A stretch of 64,000 nt of DNA from positions 1-64,000 of the forward strand of contig NZ_VKAB01000039.1 of the NCBI RefSeq assembly GCF_009769385.1, read 5' to 3'. Of the stretch, positions 1 through 8,218 are shown one piece after another. The translations under genes were made by a program, and so were the position numbers. The notes beneath the pieces were generated by a model. That model was not told the origin of the DNA. It saw only the letters and a list, made by a program, of their open reading frames with translations, and made no database searches. The DNA comes from Saccharothrix deserti (lineage in GTDB: Bacteria; Actinomycetota; Actinomycetes; Mycobacteriales; Pseudonocardiaceae). Each line of letters begins with the position of its first letter. Position 1 is the first letter of the stretch.

Positions 1-249
1 GGAACCCGGCGGCACCCCGGCCGACAACGGGCCACCTCGACCATGCCGAACACCGGAAGGAGGACCCGCAACAGCCACCGGTCCCAGCCTCAAGCCGGGC
101 CGCCACCCACACGAAAGATCCGGGCTAGGTGCCGTCAAGGTGCCATAGAGGATTAGCGTGATTTCTTCACGGATTTCAACGTAGCCACCGAGTGTGGTTC
201 CCGCAAAGTTCCACGTGCCCTCGTAACGTTTAGGTTTTGTGTCGCGCAC
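1..249 (-). CDS. possible partial hypothetical protein (N-terminal 83 codons, runs off left edge)
   Basis: Reading the minus strand from a GTG at 249, the frame stays open for 83 codons to the edge of the window. The first roughly 45 codons (key stretch YEGTWNFAGTTLGGY) look protein-like. The rest, below about position 128, is proline/glycine-rich and may be a shadow of a plus-strand frame that ends with TAG at 126-128. There is no clear ribosome binding site and I recognise no family. Only one of the two overlapping readings can be real in 3-128, and the DNA composition changes around 120-130, so a junction or truncation there is possible. Bases 250-425 hold nothing I can support. Confidence 0.25.
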   Translation of the reverse strand, partial: MRDTKPKRYEGTWNFAGTTLGGYVEIREEITLILYGTLTAPSPDLSCGWRPGLRLGPVAVAGPPSGVRHGRGGPLSAGVPPGS

Positions 250-425
250 TAGTCCTCGTTAATGTCTTGGGTCGTAGTTTCCTATAGCATCTCTGTCTTG
301 GATGCGTTCCGGACATGTCTGAAGCTCTCAGAATAGGTCCTGAAGAGATCGACCGCAGAGCGGTGACGTAGGTGCAGGGCTTGGGGCGTGTGCGACCCGG
401 AAGCCGTAGACGTACGTGTTCATGA

Positions 426-1211
426 CTATCTCGTCATCGAAGCGGAAGATCGAGACAAGCTCTGCATCATGTTGTCGCAGGCTTTGACTAGTTTGGTGAG
501 ACCGGACTCATTGCAGATGGTGACAATCAGATGCTGCGGAGGGGAGCCAAGATACACGTGAACCGATGAAATATCCACGCTTTGGACTTTTGGTTCGTTG
601 TCGATACCCAGCCAGCACTCAAAGAGTGGTGATCGTGTTACGACCATTGGGAAGCTGAGTAGACCGATAGCGTTGGGCATCTGCTGCCCTGCTTGATCGT
701 ATCTGCGCGAGAGCCCCAATGCGAAAGACGCGGCTTGGCGTACCGCGTCATACGCACTTCCGACCCCGCTACTTCGTGACTTGTCTTCGTTCTTCTTCTC
801 GGTAACGCCGTACCCGGGGAACCGAACCAGGGAGAGAAGTGGGAGGCTGTCCTCATCAATCTGGTCCGTTATTGACGTGATCAGCTCCGCCGTCATGCCG
901 GACTGTGGCGTGGCGTCAAGCCAGTGTCTCAGGCTAAACGGGAAGTCGAACTCGTGTCGGTCGGTGAAGATGACCCACGGAGTTGTGGGGGACTTGCATT
1001 CAATTGCAACTTCGAGTTGAACCGAAACTGATCCTGGCCACTGGGCCAATACGTCGCCCTCGCGGATCTCTCCAGTTGTCACGTCGTGGTAGTAATTTGA
1101 CTGGGAAACTGACGATGCTCCGCCCTGTCGGAAGGCGTTCGCAACCTGCATCTCGAAGGGGTATCCGGTGCGCTTTAGCCACGCTTCTATTTCGCTCGGA
1201 TCAACAGTCAT
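426..1211 (-). CDS. PD-(D/E)XK nuclease-like hypothetical protein
   Basis: 261 aa. The N-terminal third has the layout of a restriction-endonuclease-like fold: a helix with Glu (FEMQVANAF), then an Asp in REGDVLA, a strand and the ECK triad of AIECKSP, which fits the D-x(n)-(E/x)-x-K pattern of PD-(D/E)XK proteins. The C-terminal half has no motif I recognise. It is the last gene of a minus-strand operon GntR, HAD, this gene; its ATG overlaps the HAD stop by 4 bases. The DNA is visibly A+T-richer than the transfer genes, which suggests a separately acquired cargo gene. It could act as a defence or superinfection-exclusion nuclease of the element, but that is inference. A non-catalytic fold relative is the alternative. 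Confidence 0.6.
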   Translation of the reverse strand: MTVDPSEIEAWLKRTGYPFEMQVANAFRQGGASSVSQSNYYHDVTTGEIREGDVLAQWPGSVSVQLEVAIECKSPTTPWVIFTDRHEFDFPFSLRHWLDATPQSGMTAELITSITDQIDEDSLPLLSLVRFPGYGVTEKKNEDKSRSSGVGSAYDAVRQAASFALGLSRRYDQAGQQMPNAIGLLSFPMVVTRSPLFECWLGIDNEPKVQSVDISSVHVYLGSPPQHLIVTICNESGLTKLVKACDNMMQSLSRSSASMTR

Positions 1212-1936
1212 CGGAACTCGCCGTCGGCTGCATTCAGGATGGCTGCTGGTATCTTCATCGATGTCACGATTGCGTGGGCTTGTGGCGATGACAACGTCGC
1301 CACCTTTCCAGGTTTGTTCGCGTACCCGATGGTCCTTGTTCCAGTCGCTCTTCCTGCGGAGATGTCACTGGACGAATCGCCGATCAATGTACATCTGGAT
1401 GGTCGGACGTTGACTGAAGCGACTGCTTGGTCAACGAGATGAGCGTTTGGCTTCAGCAGCGTAGGGTCGGAATTGGTACGTGCGGACACTGTGTGTATGA
1501 GGGGCGTGAGGTTGTGCCGGTGTAGGTATGTGTTGACGGCTGCCTGTGAGTTGTTGCTGACGATCGCGAGTTTGCGACCCGTTGCTTGCCAGGCGTGGAT
1601 GAAATCGTGTGCGCCTGGCGTGGGTGGCGCGGTGGCTGCGGCTTCGACCTCGTGAGCTCGTAGAGCAGCTTCGACGTAGCGGGCCTCGTCGGTGCCGAGT
1701 GCGGCGGCGTAGGTGAGGACGTCGAAGGGGTCCTCGGTCTTCTCGACCTCGGCGGGCAGCGTGGTGTGACCACTGTCAGCCAGCACGTTGCGGAGCTGGT
1801 CAGCGACGTAGTGGGCGGGGACGTTGGCGAAGATCGCGCAGACGGGGCCATCGAAGTCGAGCAACAACACGTCGGTGGTCGCCAGAATGCGGCGCAAGGC
1901 TTCCGGGTCGTCTATAACCACATGATTGGTGGTCAC
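1208..1936 (-). CDS. HAD family hydrolase
   Basis: 242 aa haloacid-dehalogenase-fold phosphatase. All four HAD motifs are visible: motif I LLDFDGPV (nucleophile Asp near residue 27, acid two residues on), motif II VSNNS, motif III Lys in LLKPN, and motif IV GDSSSDI. An alpha-helical cap sits between motifs I and II. The substrate is unknown; HADs of this size usually act on small phosphate esters. It is the middle gene of a three-gene operon with 4-base overlaps on both sides (start overlaps the GntR stop, stop overlaps the nuclease-like start). GntR-HAD pairs are frequent in actinomycete accessory DNA. The length is normal for the family and the gene looks intact. Confidence 0.85.
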   Translation of the reverse strand: MTTNHVVIDDPEALRRILATTDVLLLDFDGPVCAIFANVPAHYVADQLRNVLADSGHTTLPAEVEKTEDPFDVLTYAAALGTDEARYVEAALRAHEVEAAATAPPTPGAHDFIHAWQATGRKLAIVSNNSQAAVNTYLHRHNLTPLIHTVSARTNSDPTLLKPNAHLVDQAVASVNVRPSRCTLIGDSSSDISAGRATGTRTIGYANKPGKVATLSSPQAHAIVTSMKIPAAILNAADGEFR

Positions 1937-2775
1937 CGCTTATACTCCGTCGCGATGGTGGTCCAGAGGCTGTCGAACCAGGTGCGGGCTTGGTCTACGT
2001 ATTGGCTGCCGGTGCTGGTGTCGTCGTCGGTGGTGCTGTGGTGGAAGAGGATGGCGTCTTTGCCCATGAGGTCGTAGATGGCTTGGGGTTGACCGCCTAG
2101 GGATAGGACGTGTTCGCGGACGGGGTAGAAGCCGAAGAAGGCTTCGTCGTTGTTGATCAGGTAGAGCTTGAAGAGTGGTGGGGCTGGGTGGACGCGGACT
2201 TCTGCGGTGGCGTCCTTGACCAGGCCGAGTGCGCCGAGTTCGGTGACGTTGTCCACGATTGCCAGGGTGTGGCGGCGCATGATCTCGGCGGCTCGTTCGC
2301 GGAAGGCTGGGCTGTCGGCCTGGTCGTCGACGGTGCAGGGGACCGACCACGGGACGGTGGGGTCGGGTACGAGGATGCGGACGTGGATCGCCTCGGGTGT
2401 CAGGCGGCCGATGCGGATCTTGTCCAGCGGCTCCTGAAGGATGCCGTGGAGGGTCTCGCCGGAGAAGCCCGAGAAGTCGATCGTCACGCGGTCGGACGCG
2501 AAGGCCTGTTCGATGTGGGGGCGCAGGCCGACCGGGCGCTCTGTCCGTTCTCGGACGAACACGCCGCTGCCCTGCCGGGAGACGATCAGGCCCTCGTCGC
2601 GCAGCTCGCGTAGGGCGCTCTGCACCGTCATCGGGGCTACGTCGTACTTCTTGGCCAGCTCGGCGCGGGACGGGAGCTTGTCTCCGGCCTTGAAGACCTT
2701 GGTCAGGATGGCGGCCCGTAGAGCGTTTGCCACCTGCACGTATGGCGGTCGCGGGTCGTCCGGGTCCAGTGCCAT
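1933..2775 (-). CDS. GntR family transcriptional regulator of AICE 1
   Basis: 280 aa. Residues about 10-75 form a GntR-type winged helix (YVQVANALRAAIL, LPSRAELAKKYDVAPMTVQSALREL, QGSGVFV). The C-terminal roughly 170 residues are not a standard UTRA domain; they end in a conserved-looking FFGFYPVREHV / DLMGKDAILFHHS block. It is the first gene of the minus-strand operon and is divergent from the transfer/replication operon that begins at 2976. The 200-bp gap holds a cluster of GGCTAGCT repeats that are its likely operators. By analogy with the KorSA-type GntR repressor of pSAM2 it probably keeps the pra-rep-xis-int operon off. The start is the ATG at 2773-2775. Confidence 0.85.
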   Translation of the reverse strand: MALDPDDPRPPYVQVANALRAAILTKVFKAGDKLPSRAELAKKYDVAPMTVQSALRELRDEGLIVSRQGSGVFVRERTERPVGLRPHIEQAFASDRVTIDFSGFSGETLHGILQEPLDKIRIGRLTPEAIHVRILVPDPTVPWSVPCTVDDQADSPAFRERAAEIMRRHTLAIVDNVTELGALGLVKDATAEVRVHPAPPLFKLYLINNDEAFFGFYPVREHVLSLGGQPQAIYDLMGKDAILFHHSTTDDDTSTGSQYVDQARTWFDSLWTTIATEYKR

Positions 2776-2850
2776 GCACAGCTCCTATCGGGCCTCATAT
2801 GTACATCATGTGCCGTTTGTTGAACTGTGCCTCGCTGCGCGCTACTTGTC

Positions 2851-2939
2851 TAGCTCGCCTAGAGAGCTAGCTCACCAGCACAAACACCCACTTGCTTGAC
2901 TTGGCTAGCTAGGCTGGCTAGCTTGTGACTTGGCTAGCT
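2851..2939. promoter_or_regulatory. CTAGCT repeat cluster, putative GntR operators
   Basis: The divergent intergenic region contains five CTAGCT copies (at about 2851, 2869, 2904, 2917 and 2933), three of them in the longer form GGCTAGCT. CTAG is rare in high-GC actinomycete DNA, so this density is not chance. The repeats lie between the GntR gene and the Pra-like gene and most likely bind the GntR repressor, or act as replication or transfer iterons. Confidence 0.6.
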
Positions 2940-2975
2940 CGGACAGGCGGGCTGGCAAGGTGATGGAGGTGGCTC

Positions 2976-3437
2976 GTGGCGGTTCCGTACGGGACGCGGT
3001 TCGAGGCGTCGTTTGACCAGGTGTTCCCCATGGGGGCGTTGATGGTCGGTGAGGTCGCGCCGGACATGGAGTACATGAGCGCGGAGGACAAAGGCCGCGG
3101 GAAGCAGGCCAAACAGCGCGTTGACGAGCGCACGGGCAAGCGCCAGTGGAAGGTCGTGGTCACGGACCCGTCCGCCGAGAAGGAGCGGGACGCGTCGGTG
3201 ACGGTGACGATCCTGGCTGATGTCCAGCCGGTGCCGCCGCAGGCTGTGCAGGTCATGCCTGGTGTGGAGGTGCGGCCGGTGGCGTTCGACGGGCTCACGG
3301 TTGAGCCGCGCGTGATGGGTGATCGGTACAAGTACCAGGGGTTCACGATCCGGGCTACGGGCATCGTGTCGCCGCAGGTGGGCGCTGCTCCGAAGCGTTC
3401 GGGCGAGAAGCCCCAGGGCGAGCAGAAGGCGGCCTGA
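2976..3437 (+). CDS. Pra-like plasmid replication, integration and excision activator
   Basis: 153 aa. The sequence fits the family annotated as activator of AICE replication, integration and excision (Pra of pSAM2). It has a start motif F-x-FP-x-GA (DQVFPMGALMVGEV), a D-x-x-TG-x-x-x-W block (DERTGKRQWKVVVTD), the PVPP segment after VTVTILADV, and a C-terminal FDGLTVEPRV ... YKYQGFTIRATG block. It is the first gene of the AICE 1 transfer operon, starting at a GTG with GGAGGT 6 bases upstream. In pSAM2 the activator switches on rep-xis-int and is repressed by a GntR-type protein; the same logic fits here with the regulator at 1933-2775. Cytoplasmic, no membrane segment. Confidence 0.75.
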   Translation: MAVPYGTRFEASFDQVFPMGALMVGEVAPDMEYMSAEDKGRGKQAKQRVDERTGKRQWKVVVTDPSAEKERDASVTVTILADVQPVPPQAVQVMPGVEVRPVAFDGLTVEPRVMGDRYKYQGFTIRATGIVSPQVGAAPKRSGEKPQGEQKAA

Positions 3438-3438
3438 G

Positions 3439-3714
3439 GTGGCGCGGCCGTCTCGCGAGGCGGTCGCTCGCTGGAACCTCGCGTACGCGGAGCAGACCGA
3501 AGCCCTGTTCGGGGCGTCCACTGCGGACGGATCGGCGGCGGTGCTTCGGCTGGCTGACAGCTACTCGGCGGTGGCGCGGGCGTGGCGGATCTTGGCCGCT
3601 GATCTGGCGGTGCCCTTGTGGGCTCGTCACGCCTGCGCCGTCGCTGCCGAGGAATTCGATCGTCGGGCGCGGATCGAGTACGCCCGTGTCAACCCGGATG
3701 AGGACGGGGCATGA
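3439..3714 (+). CDS. hypothetical protein of AICE 1 operon
   Basis: 91 aa from the GTG at 3439, one base after the stop of the Pra-like gene. An upstream reading in the same frame would run through the Pra-like gene and is rejected. The protein is almost entirely helical by eye (SREAVARWNLAYAEQTEALF, ADSYSAVARAWRILAADLAV, HACAVAAEEFDRRARIEYARV) and alanine/arginine-rich. No family is recognised. The ATGA overlap with the next gene shows translational coupling in the transfer operon, so a role in regulation or plasmid maintenance is possible but unproven. Confidence 0.65.
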   Translation: MARPSREAVARWNLAYAEQTEALFGASTADGSAAVLRLADSYSAVARAWRILAADLAVPLWARHACAVAAEEFDRRARIEYARVNPDEDGA

Positions 3715-4007
3715 GGAAGGCGAAGCACGTTTCGGATGAGGAGTTGTGGCGGACGGCGCGTGCGGTTACGACGCTGAAGGACGCGCACGATGCGCTGGTC
3801 AAGGTGATGCCCGCGCCTGATGCGGAACCGGCTGCGAAGCGTGACTTCTACCTGCGGTCGGCCGAGGTGTACGGGCGGGTCGCGGAGATCGATCGTGGGC
3901 ATCACCACGAGGCGTTGTACTGGGCCACGCGGGAGCGGGAGAAGGGCGAGGAGATCGCGCGGGCTCTGGCTTCCGGGTCGGCGGGGGATGACGGGAGCGG
4001 CCGGTGA
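3711..4007 (+). CDS. AMED_5909-like small protein
   Basis: 98 aa. The core block AEIDRGHHHEALYWATRERE, preceded by a helix LKDAHDALVKVMP, resembles the small family that NCBI calls AMED_5909 after an Amycolatopsis mediterranei protein; I recall this family only from memory. No function is known. Its members occur next to replication genes of actinomycete elements, as here. The start ATG overlaps the previous stop by 4 bases, and its own stop overlaps the following HTH gene. Confidence 0.65.
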   Translation: MRKAKHVSDEELWRTARAVTTLKDAHDALVKVMPAPDAEPAAKRDFYLRSAEVYGRVAEIDRGHHHEALYWATREREKGEEIARALASGSAGDDGSGR

Positions 4008-4342
4008 CGGCGCAGCGGCCCAAGCCCCGGGCGAGACGTGTCCGTGCCGGTAATCGGGACAGTCGGTACACGGTGAAGTTGCGGGTGGCCGAGTTCCAGC
4101 GGTCGGCGCGGCGGTCGGCGTTGACTTCGGACTACTTGTTGGCACCCGCGATGGGTGTGAACCGCTCGACCATTTCGCGGGTGTTGACCGGTGAGCTGCG
4201 GCCGGGTGCCGCGTTCATCGCGGGGGCGTTGGCCGCTTTCGCGCCGTTGGAGGTGCGGTTCGAGGACCTGTTCGAGGTCGAGACGAACTGGTCGCCGGAT
4301 GAGCGGAGCTCGGGGAAGGGGGACGGTGGGGGTGCGGCCTGA
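4004..4342 (+). CDS. small helix-turn-helix regulator
   Basis: 112 aa, GTG start overlapping the previous stop. Residues about 25-90 form an XRE-like HTH: YTVKLRVAEFQRSARRSALTSDYLLAPAMGVNRSTISRVLTGEL, then PGAAFIAGALAAF and EDLFEV. The acidic/glycine-rich tail is likely disordered. It aligns clearly with the HTH protein at 39543-39788 in element 3 (shared signature NRST-[IV]-[ST]-RV, PG-AFI-GAL, DLFEV). It probably regulates transfer or copy number. The N-terminal 20 residues are very basic. Confidence 0.75.
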   Translation: MTAQRPKPRARRVRAGNRDSRYTVKLRVAEFQRSARRSALTSDYLLAPAMGVNRSTISRVLTGELRPGAAFIAGALAAFAPLEVRFEDLFEVETNWSPDERSSGKGDGGGAA

Positions 4343-4399
4343 TCGGGTCGTGATGGGTGCGCACCTGCCGGACGGCGTGACGCGCAGTGCGGCGAACGT

Positions 4400-4708
4400 G
4401 TGCTACTGGCGGGTGCGCTGGCCGAGGTGATGGCCAAGTGGGTTGAGCAGCCGTACCGGGCTTGGCTGGCGAGGGAGTTGGCGGCGGCGGTGGGGCTGAA
4501 CCAGGAGACGGTCCGCATGGTGGTGCGGGACCTGATCGCCGCCGGTCACGCGGTCCGGGTGTCGGGTGTGGTCGTGCCGGCCCGCAGCCGCAGGGCTTAT
4601 CTGTACCAACTGACCCCGGCAGGGGTGGAGGCGTGGCGTGGCTTCCGTGCGGAGGCTCGTGTGAGGCATCGGCCGGTCAAGGCCAAGCCACTTCCACCAC
4701 GTTTCTAG
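4400..4708 (+). CDS. winged-helix DNA-binding protein
   Basis: 102 aa. The pattern AKWVEQPYRAWLARELAAAVGLNQETVRMVVRDLIAAGHAVRV is a winged-helix recognition unit, followed by wing strands and the YLYQLTPAGVEAWRGF motif typical of PadR/MarR-like proteins (LT-x-x-G-x-x). A second ATG at codon 11 is an equally good start. It stands in the AICE 1 operon between a small HTH gene and the zinc/membrane protein gene; target unknown. The roughly 200 bases after it (4709-4910) hold no gene I can support. Confidence 0.65.
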   Translation: MLLAGALAEVMAKWVEQPYRAWLARELAAAVGLNQETVRMVVRDLIAAGHAVRVSGVVVPARSRRAYLYQLTPAGVEAWRGFRAEARVRHRPVKAKPLPPRF

Positions 4709-4910
4709 CAACGTAGGCGTGTCCTGGAGCGCGTGACCGATGTGGTCGCGTGGCGATGGCGGACGCCCTGATGACAACTGAACAGTTCGCGGCTGGTCGG
4801 TGTGGGTCGCGGGAAGACGGTCCAAGTCTTGGCGGGCTCCGGCTGTCTCCCTGCGACTCACCTGACTGGCTTCGTCATGCATTTTTGTTGACACACAAGG
4901 GATTCCAGTC

Positions 4911-5141
4911 ATGTTGAGGGTATCTCGTCGTGGGGGACGTGCGTCAAGTCGGGCCGTCGCCCCGTCAGAGTGGAAGTTGTCCAACGGGTCGAAGTGCCAG
5001 CGTTGTAAGCGATTCGGCGTGTTCGCGCCGGGTCAGCTCGCGTGCTGTGCCTGTCTGGGTTGGTTGCCGCTGATCTTCGCCGTGGTGGTGTTGGTCGTGG
5101 TGCCGGCGGTCTGGTCGCTCCCGGTCGGGGGTGTGGCCTGA
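4911..5141 (+). CDS. small zinc-ribbon/membrane protein
   Basis: 76 aa. The middle has a CxxC-x(n)-CCxC cysteine pattern (CQRCKRFGVFAPGQLACCAC), likely a zinc knuckle. It is followed at once by one hydrophobic segment (LPLIFAVVVLVVVPAVW) that should span the membrane. The stop overlaps the start of the TraB-like translocase (TGATG), so the two are co-translated. The layout suggests an accessory to DNA transfer at the membrane. No family name is assigned; the small size and the translocase coupling are the useful facts. Confidence 0.6.
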   Translation: MLRVSRRGGRASSRAVAPSEWKLSNGSKCQRCKRFGVFAPGQLACCACLGWLPLIFAVVVLVVVPAVWSLPVGGVA

Positions 5142-6604
5142 TGTCTCGATGGGTTGATCCGGCTCCGTTCGAGGGTGCTCGGCCTCGGGTGCCGTGGTGG
5201 ATGTTGGTGCCGGGCAAAGCAAAGTGGATTGCGGCCTTGGTGGCCGTGGTGTGGCTGGCGCTGGTCGGCGTCGTGCGCCTGGTGCTCGTTGTCGTCCGGT
5301 ATCCGGTGGTGACGCTGGTGCCGGCGTCGGCGGCCTGGTGCTGGTGGCGGTTCGGTCTTTCGCCGTTGGTGCTAGCGCTGTTGTCGCTGGTCGCGGCGTT
5401 GGCGATCTGGGCTGGTCTGCATCGGGCGTCGTTCCTGCGGCACGTCTGGTTCCGGCTGGTCACCGAGTGGCGGCGGGCGACGGTGTACGTCCCGAAATGG
5501 CGGTCGGTGATGCGGCTGTCCGACCTGGCCAAGCGGGACCGTGGCCGTGAGTACCGGCCGAAGCTGCGGCGTGTCCGCTCGGAGGGCTGGCGGGACCGGG
5601 TTCGGGTGCGGATGATCCCTGCCCAGTCACCTGAGGCGTGGGAGCTGCGGCGGGACAACCTGGCGCACTCGTTCGGCGCTCGCTCGTGCCGTGTCCGGGT
5701 GCTGCGGCCTCGGTTGCTGGAACTGGACTTCGTCCACGCTGATCCGCTCGTGCGGCCGGTGCCTGTTCCTGCATTGGACGGTTCGGCGGACGTCGACTTC
5801 AAGCGGGTGGTCGTCGGGCGGACCGAGACGGGTAAGCCGTGGCGGCTGCGGCTGCTCGGGTCTCAGCTCCTGGTGGTCGGTGTGCCAGGGGCCGGGAAGG
5901 GCTCGGTGTTGTGGTCGATCGTGTGGCAGCTCGCGCCGGCGGTTCGGGCGGGCCTGGTGCGGCTCGTGGGGATCGACCCGAAGGGCGGGATGGAGCTGGG
6001 CCAGTGCCCAGATGCCTTCGATCGGCTGGTGTTCGGCAACGGCGCTGACGCGGTCGAACTGCTGGAGGAGATCGCCGCTGAGGTGAAGGAGCGGGCCTCT
6101 CGCTACCGGGGCATTCGGCGGCTGTGGGCTCGGGACACCGGTGAGCCGTTGACCGTGCTCGTCGTGGATGAGCTGGCGGACGTGATCGCCTACCAGCCGG
6201 ACAAGCAGCTTCGTGAGCGTGCGGTGCGGGCGGTCCAGACGATCGCCTCGCAGGGGCGGGCTCCCGGTTATGTGCTCGTCGGTTTGGTGCAGGACCCGCG
6301 TAAGGAGGTCGTGTCCTTCCGGCACCTGTTCAGCACCCGCGTGGCGCTGCGCCTGGACGAACCGCAACAGGTGGACATGGTCCTTGGCGACGGTGTCCGG
6401 CAGCGGGGCGCGGCGGCTCACGAGATCAGCGAGAACACGCCTGGTGTCGCCTGGGTGAAGCAGGACGGCCAGCGGGAGCCGGATCGGGCTCGGGCCTTCC
6501 ACGTGACCGATGCGGATCTGGCGACGCTGCGCGACTACTTCCGGCCTGCTGAGGTGCGGCCGTTTCCGAACAACCCTGATGGTGCCGAGGGGGTGGCGGC
6601 GTGA
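5141..6604 (+). CDS. FtsK/SpoIIIE-type DNA translocase, TraB-like (AICE 1)
   Basis: 487 aa from the ATG at 5141; upstream in-frame sequence overlaps the preceding gene and is rejected. Residues about 20-85 hold two to three hydrophobic helices (membrane anchor). The motor domain starts near residue 235: Walker A GVPGAGKGS, Walker B LTVLVVDELADV, then the FtsK-typical QTIASQGRAPGYVLVGLVQDPRKE and F-S-TRVALRL blocks. Such proteins move double-stranded DNA between mycelial cells as single-protein conjugation machines (TraB/TraSA) that recognise repeats on the element. The C-terminal roughly 50 residues could carry the DNA-recognition part. It overlaps the Rep gene by 4 bases. Confidence 0.9.
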   Translation: MSRWVDPAPFEGARPRVPWWMLVPGKAKWIAALVAVVWLALVGVVRLVLVVVRYPVVTLVPASAAWCWWRFGLSPLVLALLSLVAALAIWAGLHRASFLRHVWFRLVTEWRRATVYVPKWRSVMRLSDLAKRDRGREYRPKLRRVRSEGWRDRVRVRMIPAQSPEAWELRRDNLAHSFGARSCRVRVLRPRLLELDFVHADPLVRPVPVPALDGSADVDFKRVVVGRTETGKPWRLRLLGSQLLVVGVPGAGKGSVLWSIVWQLAPAVRAGLVRLVGIDPKGGMELGQCPDAFDRLVFGNGADAVELLEEIAAEVKERASRYRGIRRLWARDTGEPLTVLVVDELADVIAYQPDKQLRERAVRAVQTIASQGRAPGYVLVGLVQDPRKEVVSFRHLFSTRVALRLDEPQQVDMVLGDGVRQRGAAAHEISENTPGVAWVKQDGQREPDRARAFHVTDADLATLRDYFRPAEVRPFPNNPDGAEGVAA

Positions 6605-8202
6605 CGACTGGTACGCGGGCTGAGCGGATGCGTCAGCCGATGGCGCTGGACGTGGCCAAGGCTGCGGCCGAGCAGCACGGGGTGTGCGTGCGGCCGTTCA
6701 CGATGGAGGTGGAGGACCGGGCCAGCTACGAAGTCCGGTACGTCGCGGTGCCGTGCGGGTCGACGGTCGAGAGCGTGTGTGCGCCGTGCGCCAGGAAGGC
6801 GAAGGCGTTGCGGATGGCCCAGTGCCGTGAGGGCTGGCACGTGGCCGAGGAACCCGACTTCACCCCGCGCCGGCCGTCGCAGGACGAGACGGAGCTGATG
6901 ACGTTCCGGGCGGACCTGGTCAAGGCGTACCGGGACGCGGTCGAGGCCGGTGAGGCGGGCCACGCTGACGAGCTGCGGGAGGAGATCCACTCGGTCGACG
7001 CGGAACTTCGGCAACTCGGTGTCCGGGGCCGGTTCCCCTCGCCCGACGCGCCCGGCAAGCGGCCGGTGAAGCGGTCCACGAAGCGGCGGCAGGACGCGCC
7101 GAACCTGCCTCGACGGCGCGTGGAGAAGCGCACGGTCGGGCGGGAGTACGCGGGCGGGTTCCGGCCGTCGATGTTCGTCACGCTCACGCTGGACACCTAC
7201 GGGCGGGTGCGTGACGACGGCACACCGGTCGACCCGGACACCTACGACTACCGGCGCGCGGCCCGGGACGCGGTGCACTTCGCCTCCCTGGTGGACCGGT
7301 GGTGGCAGAACCTGCGCCGGGTCGTCGGCTGGGACGTCCAGTACTTCGCCACCGTCGAACCGCAGCGGCGGGCGGCGCCGCACCTGCATGCGGCAGTCCG
7401 CGGTTCGATCCCGCACGAGACCGTCCGCCTGGTCACGGCGGCGACCTACCACCAGGTGTGGTGGCCCGCGCACGACGAACGCGTCTACGGCGGTGACCAC
7501 CTGCCGGTCTGGGACGCGCGGGCCGAGGCGTTCGTCGACCCGGACACGCGGGAGCCGTTGACGGCCTGGGTCGACGCGGTCGAGGCGGTGGAGGAGCCGG
7601 CGCACGTGGTGACCTTCGGCCGCCAGGTCCACTCCAAGGGCATCCTGGGCGGCTCGGAGGAGGCCGGACGCCACATCGGCTACCTGACCAAGTACCTCAC
7701 CAAGTCCATCGGTGAGGTGGTCGAGCAACGCACCGACCGGCAGCGCAGGCACGCGGACCGCCTGGCGGACGAGCTGGCCGTGACGCCCTGCTCGGACCGG
7801 TGCCCGGTCTGGCTGCTCTACGGCGTCCAACCACGCGGCGCGGGCTCCCGGACCACGCCGGGGCACTGCAAGGGGCGGGCGCACCGGCGGACCACGCTGG
7901 GCCTGCCCGGTCGGCGGGTGCTGGTGTCGCGGAAGTGGTCGGGCAAGACGCTGGCCGATCACAGGGCCGATCGGAAGCGGTTCGTCCTCGAAGCGCTCAA
8001 GGCCGTGGGTATCGAGAAGCCGGAACCCGACACGTCCGAGCTCGTCTGGCACAAGGTCCGGCCCGGCGACCCCAACGTGCCGCCACGCGCGCACCTGCTC
8101 ATGCACGCCATAGCCCAACGGGTCACGTGGAAAGCCGAGTACGACCGTGCGTTGCTCGCGGCTGGCTCTCCAGAACTTTCGGCAACTCAGCTCGCAGCTT
8201 GA
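6601..8202 (+). CDS. repSA: RepSA-like rolling-circle replication initiator (HUH)
   Basis: 533 aa, GTG start overlapping the translocase stop. The N-terminus has a cysteine cluster (CGSTVESVCAPCARK) typical of actinomycete Rep proteins. Rolling-circle motifs are visible: FVTLTLDTYG (motif I), PHLHAAVRG with the HUH pair H-L-H (motif II), and IGYLTKYLTKS with the catalytic Tyr (motif III). A second Cys cluster near residue 400 (CSDRCPVW) follows. It nicks the element origin so that the excised circle replicates. RepSA is one of three initiator types known in AICEs; AICE 2 uses the prim-pol type. The length is normal and the gene looks intact. Confidence 0.88.
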   Translation: MTTGTRAERMRQPMALDVAKAAAEQHGVCVRPFTMEVEDRASYEVRYVAVPCGSTVESVCAPCARKAKALRMAQCREGWHVAEEPDFTPRRPSQDETELMTFRADLVKAYRDAVEAGEAGHADELREEIHSVDAELRQLGVRGRFPSPDAPGKRPVKRSTKRRQDAPNLPRRRVEKRTVGREYAGGFRPSMFVTLTLDTYGRVRDDGTPVDPDTYDYRRAARDAVHFASLVDRWWQNLRRVVGWDVQYFATVEPQRRAAPHLHAAVRGSIPHETVRLVTAATYHQVWWPAHDERVYGGDHLPVWDARAEAFVDPDTREPLTAWVDAVEAVEEPAHVVTFGRQVHSKGILGGSEEAGRHIGYLTKYLTKSIGEVVEQRTDRQRRHADRLADELAVTPCSDRCPVWLLYGVQPRGAGSRTTPGHCKGRAHRRTTLGLPGRRVLVSRKWSGKTLADHRADRKRFVLEALKAVGIEKPEPDTSELVWHKVRPGDPNVPPRAHLLMHAIAQRVTWKAEYDRALLAAGSPELSATQLAA

Positions 8203-8218
8203 TCGCTCGGGGGGATTC

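Noticed and set aside
3-128. 42-codon plus-strand frame entering from the left edge and ending at TAG 126-128
   Set aside because: GC-biased third positions suggest a gene end, but it is too short, has no motif and competes with the minus-strand frame; kept only as a remark.
2901-2939. Repeat cluster considered as a short CRISPR array
   Set aside because: The repeats are 6-8 bp with no regular spacers and no cas genes; no CRISPR array is seen anywhere in the window.
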